From positions 1-64,000 of the IMG/VR virus record IMGVR_UViG_3300019458_000607: a stretch of DNA of 64,000 nt; one strand, 5' to 3'. Position numbers and translations under genes: made by a program. Positions 40,818-49,200 of the stretch are shown here, one piece after another. This DNA is from a virus. How positions within the stretch are numbered: the first letter of the stretch is position 1; every line of letters begins with the position of its first letter. A model generated the notes under the pieces. The model searched no databases. It saw only the letters and a program-made list of their open reading frames with translations, and was not told the DNA's origin.

Positions 40818-41354
40818 ACGGATATTAATGTCGTTTATAAAATATCAAAAGATTTATCCTGGAAATACATAAAACAATATATTGCGCCAAATACAATAGA
40901 CATAGCGATATACAAAATATGCCTTGATTTATATATTACTAAAAAGACTATTTGGAATGTGCAATCTCGCTTATCTGAAAATGGTCTTTTGTGTCTTGAA
41001 TGTTCTCCAGAAAATATTAGCCAAGCAATTGGTATAATCTCAGAATCTGGCTTTAAATATTCTATTTGCTATTTATTTGGGCAAAACGACACAATTATTT
41101 GGCTTTTAGCATCTAAAAAAGCAAATCCCAAATTGCCTAAGTACTTAATTTTAAATGACTTAGAGCAAAGATCTGACACAATTTTAAATTCGGGCCAATT
41201 TTCTTCGCAAGCCGTAGTACTTCTTGTGGGAGACTCTACACTTTCATTAGTTTCATCTTTGAAAAGCAAATATGTTTATATAATTGCATTTTGCGATGAT
41301 GAAATATTAATAGAAATAGCAAAGTCAGAAGGTATTAGTGTTGTGACGCCTTGA
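40818..41354 (+). CDS. Methyltransferase-like hypothetical protein with probable ACG start
   Basis: The frame stays coherent upstream of GTG 40959 (INVVYKISKDLSWKYIKQYI, then IDIAIYKICLDLY). A GGAGGGG site at 40804-40810 points to ACG 40818 as start, perhaps a mutated ATG. The sequence suggests a DNA-methyltransferase fold: DIAIY in place of D(P)PPY, LSENGLLCLECSPENI and VVLLVGDSTLSLVSS, but the catalytic motif is absent. GTG 40959 would remove 47 residues. Possibly an inactive relative; uncertain. Confidence 0.4.
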   Translation, partial: TDINVVYKISKDLSWKYIKQYIAPNTIDIAIYKICLDLYITKKTIWNVQSRLSENGLLCLECSPENISQAIGIISESGFKYSICYLFGQNDTIIWLLASKKANPKLPKYLILNDLEQRSDTILNSGQFSSQAVVLLVGDSTLSLVSSLKSKYVYIIAFCDDEILIEIAKSEGISVVTP

Positions 41355-41566
41355 CTTGCTTTGTTTGTCGAAAGCCAATAAAAGGTGAAAGCAGAAAAGA
41401 AGGCAATAATATTGCCCATGCTAACTGTTTTTTGGCAAAATCGATCATTAAAACAACTAAGATTGGTCCAGATTCCATAAGTTTTCTTACTGGTTCAGGA
41501 ATTAGCAAATCAAAGCAGAATGAAATAATATCTGATAATATACTTGGGGAAATTAATGAACAGTAA
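41351..41566 (+). CDS. Small zinc-knuckle protein
   Basis: TTG 41351 overlaps the previous stop by four bases. A 71-residue protein with CFVCRKPI followed by HANC, a Cys/Cys/His/Cys site like a short LIM-type knuckle, and a charged tail. Function unknown. Confidence 0.5.
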   Translation: MTCFVCRKPIKGESRKEGNNIAHANCFLAKSIIKTTKIGPDSISFLTGSGISKSKQNEIISDNILGEINEQ

Positions 41567-42185
41567 TGTTTTGCCATCTGGATTTACATATAACGACGTA
41601 GAAGACATAATAGAAAGGATATCCGACAAAAAGGCAAGAAAATATGGAAATGTAGGGTTTTATGATTTAGATGATTTAAAACAAGAGGCTAGAATTAAGT
41701 GTTGGTCTATTCTTGGTAGATATAATGTAAATCATGGCACTGAATTAGAAGCCTATTTAGGAATTTGTATAGAAAATAGAATAAGGGATATTAAGCGAAG
41801 TATAGTTTATAAACACAACAAGCCATGCTTTCAATGTCCGTTTTGGCAACAAGATGCCGCATCTTCCGGGGCACATGATTGTTTAGTATTTGACAATAAA
41901 ATGGAGTGCGAAAAATACGCAAGACACGAAAAATATGTGCAAATAAAACTTAGTTCTAGTCATCCAATAGATATAGATAACGAAAGAATAGAAGATGGTA
42001 AGTATGCGAATACTATTAATGGAGAAGAACTTTATGATTATGTAATTAAGCATTTGCCTTCTGGTCACAGGCATTGTTTTGATAAGTTAGCAAACAATAA
42101 TTTTAATTTAAAGTCTCTTAAAAAGAATGAGGTAAAAGCAATTGTTTCAGAACTTAAAAAAATAATGAGTAATTTTGGTGAATAA
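41556..42185 (+). CDS. Second sigma-70-like factor
   Basis: ATG 41556 (a TTG at 41544 is less likely). A 209-residue protein with a region-2-like core: FYDLDDLKQEARIKCWSIL, a linker NVNHGTELEAYLGICIENRIRDIKRS. The middle has extra cysteines (PCFQCPFW); the C-terminal part is helical. It precedes the packaging and virion genes, so it may be the late sigma factor. Region 4 is not clear. Confidence 0.6.
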   Translation: MNSNVLPSGFTYNDVEDIIERISDKKARKYGNVGFYDLDDLKQEARIKCWSILGRYNVNHGTELEAYLGICIENRIRDIKRSIVYKHNKPCFQCPFWQQDAASSGAHDCLVFDNKMECEKYARHEKYVQIKLSSSHPIDIDNERIEDGKYANTINGEELYDYVIKHLPSGHRHCFDKLANNNFNLKSLKKNEVKAIVSELKKIMSNFGE

Positions 42186-43088
42186 ATGTTTAAAAAAGGA
42201 ATGTCTAAAAACATTGGTATGGATTTAAATGTTGCGCCATCTGGTACAAAGCAATCTTGGACAATGATAAGAGATACATTTAAACGAGGAAGATCTACTA
42301 AAGAAGAAGATGCCTTTATAACTGCCAATATTAATGCAATGACTAATCGTCAAATGGCAGATTCGTTAAAAAGGAAAACACATTTCGTAGCAAACAGAAT
42401 AAAAGTTCTTGAATTAAGAAGAGAAAGTACAATAAGCGAAAAACTTAGCAAGCCTTCATCTTTCTTGCATACAATGAACGACAAAGAAAAAGCTAAGTAT
42501 TTTAGAACAGAAGTAACTTTATCTGCTACTTTTAGGGCACTAAAAAAATCTTTTACCGATGCAGAACAGCAATACTATATAGATAAATATGCTAACTTTA
42601 TGTTAGATCCATCCATTGAAACGATGACGGCAATGGAAAAAGATGCACTGCACGAACTTATTGTTAACCAAGTTAGAATAAACAGATGGATGCAAGAAGA
42701 AAAAGAAGACAAGGAATTGGTTGTTAAGCAAAAATTGAATAGGCAATCTATTTCTAGGTCTAGGGAAATTAAAGAGGCTCAAGAGCTAATAGCAAAATAT
42801 CAAAAAAGTCTAAATGTTGAACGAGAACAAAGACTGAAAAATCAAAGTGATCAATCTGTTACTTTTAATAATATAATAAGAGACTTGAAATCGCAGAAAT
42901 CAAGAATTCAAGCAGGACAAGAAGCGGCTATGTTAAAGTATATAGCAGAAAGATCTTATAATCATGCATTAGGAACCAATATAATTTCCGGGAAAGATAA
43001 AACTTTTGATATTGGCAAACTTTTCCATGATGGCAAAGCTCCTGATCTTAGCGCCGACTTCATACCAAAAGGATCTGGAGTTTCTTAA
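42186..43088 (+). CDS. Putative terminase small subunit
   Basis: A 300-residue protein starting with an HTH-like region (STKEEDAFITANINAMTNRQMADSL) and continuing as long charged helices (EIKEAQELIAKYQKSLNVEREQRL). The DNA-binding front, oligomerising middle and location upstream of the large subunit fit a terminase small subunit. The family is too divergent for direct recognition. Confidence 0.55.
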   Translation: MFKKGMSKNIGMDLNVAPSGTKQSWTMIRDTFKRGRSTKEEDAFITANINAMTNRQMADSLKRKTHFVANRIKVLELRRESTISEKLSKPSSFLHTMNDKEKAKYFRTEVTLSATFRALKKSFTDAEQQYYIDKYANFMLDPSIETMTAMEKDALHELIVNQVRINRWMQEEKEDKELVVKQKLNRQSISRSREIKEAQELIAKYQKSLNVEREQRLKNQSDQSVTFNNIIRDLKSQKSRIQAGQEAAMLKYIAERSYNHALGTNIISGKDKTFDIGKLFHDGKAPDLSADFIPKGSGVS

Positions 43089-43089
43089 A

Positions 43090-43743
43090 ATGATAAAAAA
43101 ATGTAGCAATCTTAATTGCGAAAAAGAATTTTCTACTGAAAAGAAAAACAATATATATTGCTCTAAAGAATGTTCAAAGGAATGGCAATGGAAAGATGGA
43201 AGAAGAATAGACAAGAAACATGGAGTTATTCATTTTTTAAAAGACAATGGCGATATAGTGCAATATCCCATGCCAACCATAATTATTGATTCCAGAGAGC
43301 AAAACCCTTATTCGTTTAGATCTGTTGGGGAACTTGCAGGCGTTGCTGTTTCTGGACTAAAATTTGGAGATTATTCTATTAAAGATCATACAGATTTAAT
43401 TTTTATTGAGAGGAAAAATAGCGCCTTGGAATTTTATGGGAATCTTGGCAAAGAAAGAGAAAGATTTTCCAATGAGCTAGAAAAAGCAAAGCATTGTAAA
43501 TTTAAATTTATAATTATAGAAGACAAATTTAGCTCTTTGTATAGCTCTTCATATTTGGCAAATAAATTTAGTGGTAATAAATACAAACACTCTAGCCCAC
43601 ATTCAATCTTGGGATCGTTATCTTCATTTATGTTAAGTTTTAATATTAATATAATTTTTTCTGACAATAGAGAAAATGCTCAAGACTTAGTTAGAAAACT
43701 TTTGCTAATGGCTTACAGAAAAAAAATGGAAGGTAATATATGA
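43090..43743 (+). CDS. ERCC4-domain nuclease
   Basis: ATG 43090 gives a 217-residue protein. The first 30 residues hold a Cys4 knuckle (CSNLNCEKEF ... YCSKECSKEW). The ERCC4 nuclease core has IIIDSREQNPYSF (Asp67), GDYSI and FIERKNSALEFYGNLG (Glu107, Lys109), matching the XPF/Mus81 GDX(n)ERKXXXD motif. It likely cuts branched DNA, for example to trim the concatemer before packaging, as it sits between terminase genes. Confidence 0.8.
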   Translation: MIKKCSNLNCEKEFSTEKKNNIYCSKECSKEWQWKDGRRIDKKHGVIHFLKDNGDIVQYPMPTIIIDSREQNPYSFRSVGELAGVAVSGLKFGDYSIKDHTDLIFIERKNSALEFYGNLGKERERFSNELEKAKHCKFKFIIIEDKFSSLYSSSYLANKFSGNKYKHSSPHSILGSLSSFMLSFNINIIFSDNRENAQDLVRKLLLMAYRKKMEGNI

Positions 43744-46700
43744 AAATATCTTCCATAATAAGTCCTCAATATGACCACTATTTTAATTTGCCTGAAGTAT
43801 CTACTTTGTACAATCCTCTATTAGATGTTCCGCTTTATTTGCAAGAAGAAGGCGAACTTGTAGAATTTTACAAATTATCTAATGAATATTTTTCGCCAGA
43901 ATTTGGTATTAAATATTTACTAGGGCTAGAATTATTTCCTTTTCAAATGGCCATTGTAAGAGCTATCTTGGCTCATAAATTTCCAATGTTATTGTTAAGT
44001 CGTGGTGCTGGCAAGAGTTTTTTGTTGGCCATTTATGCTATTTATCATTCTATTATGTTTCCCGGATCAAAAATAATATTGGTGTCGGCTAGTTTTCGTC
44101 AAGCAAAAATTATATTTTCTGAAATACATAGAATATACGACAAGTCGCCATTGCTTCAAGCTCTTTCAAAAGATCAGCCTAGAGTAAGTACTGATCATTG
44201 TCATTATGAAATAGGAACATCTTCTATTAAGGCACTGCCTCTTGGTCAAGGTGGGAAAATTAGAGGAGAAAGATCTAACGTTACATTAGTAGATGAGTTT
44301 AATGATATTCCAATAGAAATCTTTAACGTTGTTATTCGTGGATTTAGTGCCACAGAATCTGATCCATGGAATAAATCTCGACAAATGCTTTTAGAACAAA
44401 AAAATAATACTAAAAAAATTGCAAGCGATCAAGATATGATGATTTCTGAAGGAAACAAAATTATATTATCCGGTACAGCTGGTTTTAAAGGTGGCACATA
44501 TTATAAAATGTTTAGTCAGTATAATAAAATTTTAGCAAACAAAGTAGATGGTAGCGTTAACAATTACAAAGATATATTTAAGGAAGATGATTTTGAAGAG
44601 GAATACAAAATAGACTATAGAGATTTTTGTGTCGTTAAATATGCATATGATGAACTTCCCGGTAGATTAATGGACAGAAAAACCATTGAGCACGCAAGAA
44701 TAACAATGCCCAAATTTTTGTTTGATATGGAATACATGTGTTTTAAGGATGATACTTTAATAATAACAAATAATGGGGCTAAGAAAATTTGCAATATCAA
44801 TATAGGGGATCTTGTATTAACTCACAAAGGAAGATTTAGAAAAGTAATGGAAGTATTAAAACACAATTATAAAGGAACAATGATAAATTATAAAACTTGG
44901 GGATATAATCAGAGTTGTCTAGTAACAAATAATCACCCATATTGGACTGGAGATAATAATTGGGCTAATATTAGCGGTATAAAAGATTATATTAAACTTT
45001 CTAATTTAAAAGAATTGAACAATAAAAAATTTATTGATTTAAGAGATTATGTTAGTGATTTTATAGAGCGTGATAATAAAATTTTCCCTAAAGCTTCGCA
45101 AACGATATTAAACAATAACCAAGTTGAAGAAATATTAAGCAGTAATGAAAATAAAAAAATATTGGCTAATAGATATAACGTTTGTTTAGGAACTATTTAT
45201 CAAATCAAAAATAAAAAAAATTATATTCCCAAAACTGCTATTCCTTATAACCTGAAGTTAGATTTTAATCTTGGATTAATTGTTGGATACTATGCAGCGG
45301 AGGGTTCTGTTGGTTCACACGGGAAAACAACAGTTTTTTCATTAGATGGTCACGTTAATTTTTCTTTAGAGCTATATGTAAATCAGTTAAGTTCGGCTAT
45401 TAGCAATGTGCTTGGAATTGAGCCCAAAAGGTATAAACGAGAAAATCTTATTAATATTACTATAAACCAAAGACTATTTGCAGAGTTTATAAAAAAGATA
45501 TGTCCGGGTCTCTCTACTAATAAAATGATAGATCCCGATATATTGTTTAGCAACGAAGAATTTATGAAGGGCGTAATTACAGGATATTGGAATGGAGATG
45601 GTCATACATCTTTATATTCTAGTGTAACTAAAGCGTCTTCAGCAAGTATAAATTTGGCTTGCCAAATAAAACTTTTATTATCTTATTTTGGAATAGCATC
45701 TGGCTTAAATTTTGTACAAACGAAGCAAGATATGCTAGTTCTTGGCAAAAAATGTGCAATTCACGATCAATATAGCATTGATATGCAAGGAGAAAATGCC
45801 TCAAAATTTAGAAAAGTATTTTACGGACAAGAAATAAAATATATAAATACAAAAAAGTGTTATTATAATGACAAAGATTCTTCATTGTTTTTATTGAAAG
45901 ATAAAGAAGAGTTATTATATGATGGCATGGTTTACAACTTAGAGGTAGAAGAAGATCATAGCTATTCACTATTTAATGCAACGGTACATAATTGTAAATT
46001 TGCGGATGATACAAATGGCTTTTTTAAAATGAAGGATATAGAATCTGCTACGGCTCCATTTAATGGATTTAATGTTATTATAAAAGGTAATGAAGGCAAA
46101 AAATATATAATAGGAGTAGATCCAGCAAGGACTATTGATAGATTTGCTATTTGTGTTATTGAGATGGGAACGCCTAATAAAGTTGTTTATGCTTGGACTT
46201 GTCAAAATAAACCATATTCTTTTGCGGCAGAAAAAATAAGAAAATTAACTAGGGCATTTGACACAAAAGGGATTGCAATAGACCAAGGGGGAGGTGGATT
46301 GGCTATTGAAGAGTTGCTAAATAAGAGCGATGTAATGCATGGTGGAGATAAAAAACTATATAGGTTTGACGATGAAACCTTTGAATCAAATAACGGATTG
46401 AAGATACTTCATATGTTTAATTTTAATTCTAATTGGATTGATGATGCCAACGTATTATTGCAAAAAAACTTAGAAGACCGTGTTATCATGTTTCCGTATC
46501 CTCAAATTAGGGATTTTTCAGATGAAGAGGATGATGCACAATATGAAATAAGCCAAATGAAGCAGGAATTGGTGTCTATTGAAGTTACCCATACAAGAAC
46601 CGGGAAAAAACATTATGATTTGGCTCCGCCTAATATAAGCAAAGACTCTTCTGGAACCATTAAACATAAAGACAGATATTCCGCTCTGTTATTGGCGAAT

Positions 46701-46805
46701 TATTTGGCATCTAGGTCCAATGTCATTACTAATGACAACAAACAAGAAATTAAGGAAATGTACAGAAAAAGCAGTATGCTCGGTAATTGGGTTGAAAATA
46801 TATAA
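43740..46805 (+). CDS. terL: Terminase large subunit precursor with intein
   Basis: A 1021-residue frame; the extein is about 603 residues. ATPase: LLLSRGAGKSFLLAIYAIYH (Walker A Arg88-Ser93) and VTLVDEFNDI as Walker B. The C-terminal nuclease has KYIIGVDPARTIDRFAIC, an RNase-H-like active site, and later Asp-rich segments. The intein lies at the joint between the two domains, after FDMEYM. It powers DNA packaging into the procapsid and cuts the genome. Confidence 0.88.
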   Translation: MKISSIISPQYDHYFNLPEVSTLYNPLLDVPLYLQEEGELVEFYKLSNEYFSPEFGIKYLLGLELFPFQMAIVRAILAHKFPMLLLSRGAGKSFLLAIYAIYHSIMFPGSKIILVSASFRQAKIIFSEIHRIYDKSPLLQALSKDQPRVSTDHCHYEIGTSSIKALPLGQGGKIRGERSNVTLVDEFNDIPIEIFNVVIRGFSATESDPWNKSRQMLLEQKNNTKKIASDQDMMISEGNKIILSGTAGFKGGTYYKMFSQYNKILANKVDGSVNNYKDIFKEDDFEEEYKIDYRDFCVVKYAYDELPGRLMDRKTIEHARITMPKFLFDMEYMCFKDDTLIITNNGAKKICNINIGDLVLTHKGRFRKVMEVLKHNYKGTMINYKTWGYNQSCLVTNNHPYWTGDNNWANISGIKDYIKLSNLKELNNKKFIDLRDYVSDFIERDNKIFPKASQTILNNNQVEEILSSNENKKILANRYNVCLGTIYQIKNKKNYIPKTAIPYNLKLDFNLGLIVGYYAAEGSVGSHGKTTVFSLDGHVNFSLELYVNQLSSAISNVLGIEPKRYKRENLINITINQRLFAEFIKKICPGLSTNKMIDPDILFSNEEFMKGVITGYWNGDGHTSLYSSVTKASSASINLACQIKLLLSYFGIASGLNFVQTKQDMLVLGKKCAIHDQYSIDMQGENASKFRKVFYGQEIKYINTKKCYYNDKDSSLFLLKDKEELLYDGMVYNLEVEEDHSYSLFNATVHNCKFADDTNGFFKMKDIESATAPFNGFNVIIKGNEGKKYIIGVDPARTIDRFAICVIEMGTPNKVVYAWTCQNKPYSFAAEKIRKLTRAFDTKGIAIDQGGGGLAIEELLNKSDVMHGGDKKLYRFDDETFESNNGLKILHMFNFNSNWIDDANVLLQKNLEDRVIMFPYPQIRDFSDEEDDAQYEISQMKQELVSIEVTHTRTGKKHYDLAPPNISKDSSGTIKHKDRYSALLLANYLASRSNVITNDNKQEIKEMYRKSSMLGNWVENI
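44739..45992 (+). other. Intein in terminase large subunit (LAGLIDADG type)
   Basis: 418 residues, CFKDDTLIITNNGAKKICNI to YSLFNATVHN, before Cys. Block B is LVTNNHPYWT. LAGLIDADG motifs LIVGYYAAEGSV and VITGYWNGDGHT indicate a likely active endonuclease. Canonical His-Asn end. Confidence 0.9.
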
Positions 46806-46828
46806 GTCGTACTAATATTTGGTGAATT

Positions 46829-48835
46829 ATGCCAGAAAAAAGAAAATATATTTCTAAGTCAGCAAAACTACAAATAAAAGAAACGAATGAATTCTTAGCC
46901 AAGGCTAGTCACGAAGACTTAGCTGTTGCTAATAGATCTCCTTGGAACGTTAGTCCTGCAAACATCAAGTTTGATGGCGCAACAGAAATGACAGGCAATG
47001 CTAATCATACGGCAAATATAATCAAAACAAGAATAGCATCTTGTCGTGAAGCATATGAAAATGCCGGGATTATAGGAAATGCAATAGACTTAATGGTGGA
47101 CTTTGCACTTGAAGGGTTTGATATAGTACATGAAGATCCTGCGATACAGACATTTTATCAGTCTTGGGCGACAAAAATTGATCTTGGCAGCATATGCATG
47201 CAAATACTAAAGTGTTATTTTAGAGACGGCAACGTGCCAATATATACATCAAGAGGTAGGATTAAAGCCAAAGAGATTAATACACTTAAAAAGGCTGTAT
47301 CTGCTAAAACACTTTTCATTAATGATAAAAACCCAGCAAAAGTAATTCCTTATAAATACCAAATACTAGATATAATGAATCTTGATAGATATGGCAGTGA
47401 AACATTAGGAGATGTTAGATATCAGTATAAAATTTCTCTTGATGATTATGCTCTTATTAGGTCGCCAAAAACGGAACAAGACCAGGCATCTGTTAAAAGC
47501 CTAGAAAATAATATTTCAGAAGAAGATTTTAACACCATGAAAGAAGGTGGATACATAAATATAGCGGCCGATAGACTAATAATACTATACTACAAGAAAG
47601 ATGACTATAGAGCTTGGGCCAACCCTATGTTTTGGCGTATTATATCAGACATTCAATATAAAAAGCTGATGCGTGACATGGATATTAGCATATGCGAAAG
47701 CGTAATTAACACATTAACCATTGTATCTCTCGGAGCAACTAAAGAAGGATTGCCACCAGATGAAAACGTTCTAAAAAGATTTGCCAGTCTTCTTAAGACA
47801 CCATCTAAATCTCAAACTATAGTTTGGAATGATCTAATTGATATTAAGTCTTCTTATCCGCCTGTTGATACAATTTTAGGGAAAGAGAAGTATGAACAAG
47901 TTGATGCCGATATCAGGGCCGGACTTGGAATTGCAGAAGTTGTATTAAATGGACAAGGAAATAACTATTCTAATTCATTTTTGTCTGTTAAAACTCTTTT
48001 GGAAAGATTAGAGGGTGGCAGACAAGTTTTATTAGAATGGCTAACCGAAGAAACAAACAAGGTAGCAAAGGCGATGGGCTTTAAGAAGCCAGCTTGGTTT
48101 AAAATGCATCACATGTCATTAAGAGATGAGGATGCAGAAAAGAAACTATTATTAGAACTTGTTGACAGGAATATGCTTTCTTATCAGACTTGTGTTGATC
48201 GATTCGGGGAAAACTTTGAAATAGAAGTTGCTAGAATGCGACAAGAAGACAATTTGCGCCGCAAAGAAGAAAGAAAATATCCATTTTTGATTACTAAAGT
48301 GGGTAAATTTGGTCCAATGATGAATCAAGGGCCTATGCCTACAATAGAAATATTAGATTCTTCTACAACAGAAGATTTAAAAAACAAGTCTGTCCCTAAA
48401 AAACAATCACCGTTTGTACAAGAAGAAAAGGGAAAATTAGGCGGAAGACCTATTTTAACGAAAAAGACGCAAAAGAAGAAAGAAACACCACGAACTAAGC
48501 CAAAAGGTCAAAAGGTTACATCTTATATCAAATTTGATAATGTATATAGTATTATAGAAAGATCTTTTGTTCAAGGAAGAAAAGTGGGCAAATTTGAGGA
48601 CTTAGACAATAAAGACAAGCAAAATATATATAATAGCGTTGCTATTGTTCTTGGATCTGACTATTGCCAAGATCATATGACTACACAAGACATAAAAAAC
48701 GTATTAAATAATGACAAAAATAAAAATAAACTATTCAATTTGTTTAGTGTCTCTATTGAATCTTATAAAAAATCAAAAGGAGAATATCCAAGTTTCCAGC
48801 AACAGAGAAAAATTATAGAAAGCCTTATAGAATAA
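46829..48835 (+). CDS. Portal protein
   Basis: A 668-residue protein following terL, as portal genes do. Features are an N-terminal helical region (EAYENAGIIGNAIDLMVDFALEGFD), a long central part with a typical INIAADRLIILYYKKDDYRAW crown/stem region, and RAGLGIAEVVLNGQGNNYSNSFLSVK. It forms the dodecameric ring for DNA entry. The C-terminal ~150 residues are charged and repeat-poor, perhaps an appended domain. Confidence 0.75.
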   Translation: MPEKRKYISKSAKLQIKETNEFLAKASHEDLAVANRSPWNVSPANIKFDGATEMTGNANHTANIIKTRIASCREAYENAGIIGNAIDLMVDFALEGFDIVHEDPAIQTFYQSWATKIDLGSICMQILKCYFRDGNVPIYTSRGRIKAKEINTLKKAVSAKTLFINDKNPAKVIPYKYQILDIMNLDRYGSETLGDVRYQYKISLDDYALIRSPKTEQDQASVKSLENNISEEDFNTMKEGGYINIAADRLIILYYKKDDYRAWANPMFWRIISDIQYKKLMRDMDISICESVINTLTIVSLGATKEGLPPDENVLKRFASLLKTPSKSQTIVWNDLIDIKSSYPPVDTILGKEKYEQVDADIRAGLGIAEVVLNGQGNNYSNSFLSVKTLLERLEGGRQVLLEWLTEETNKVAKAMGFKKPAWFKMHHMSLRDEDAEKKLLLELVDRNMLSYQTCVDRFGENFEIEVARMRQEDNLRRKEERKYPFLITKVGKFGPMMNQGPMPTIEILDSSTTEDLKNKSVPKKQSPFVQEEKGKLGGRPILTKKTQKKKETPRTKPKGQKVTSYIKFDNVYSIIERSFVQGRKVGKFEDLDNKDKQNIYNSVAIVLGSDYCQDHMTTQDIKNVLNNDKNKNKLFNLFSVSIESYKKSKGEYPSFQQQRKIIESLIE

Positions 48836-48844
48836 GGAGTTACG

Positions 48845-49189
48845 ATGGAACTTTACCAGTGGATGATAGACTCGGCTGGAAAATGGGGACTGGGTATAGT
48901 TTTATCTATTTTATTGTTTTTTCTGTTTCGTAAGGTTCTTAGTAGGGTTTTGGATTCATTCACTGAAGAACGTAATATCTATATAGACTTACTTAAAGAT
49001 AAAAATATGACAATAGATAATCACATTGATCATATGACTAAAAGTAATGATAGACTTTATGAGATTCTATCAGAACTTAGAACTAATGTGGTTGTTCAAA
49101 AAGAGTGTACGGACAAAGGATTTGTTAAAGTAGTGGATGCCATAAAAGATCAAACTACTATTTTGTCAGATAGATTAAAGAATAATTAA
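48845..49189 (+). CDS. Membrane-anchored coiled-coil protein, possible holin-like
   Basis: A 114-residue protein with one N-terminal membrane segment (WGLGIVLSILLFFLFRKVL) then a coiled coil ending in KDQTTILSDRLKNN. It resembles XhlA/BhlA-type lysis proteins in layout, but the location inside head genes is unusual for a holin. It could instead be a portal- or membrane-associated assembly factor. Confidence 0.45.
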   Translation: MELYQWMIDSAGKWGLGIVLSILLFFLFRKVLSRVLDSFTEERNIYIDLLKDKNMTIDNHIDHMTKSNDRLYEILSELRTNVVVQKECTDKGFVKVVDAIKDQTTILSDRLKNN

Positions 49190-49200
49190 CTGGAGGAAAT

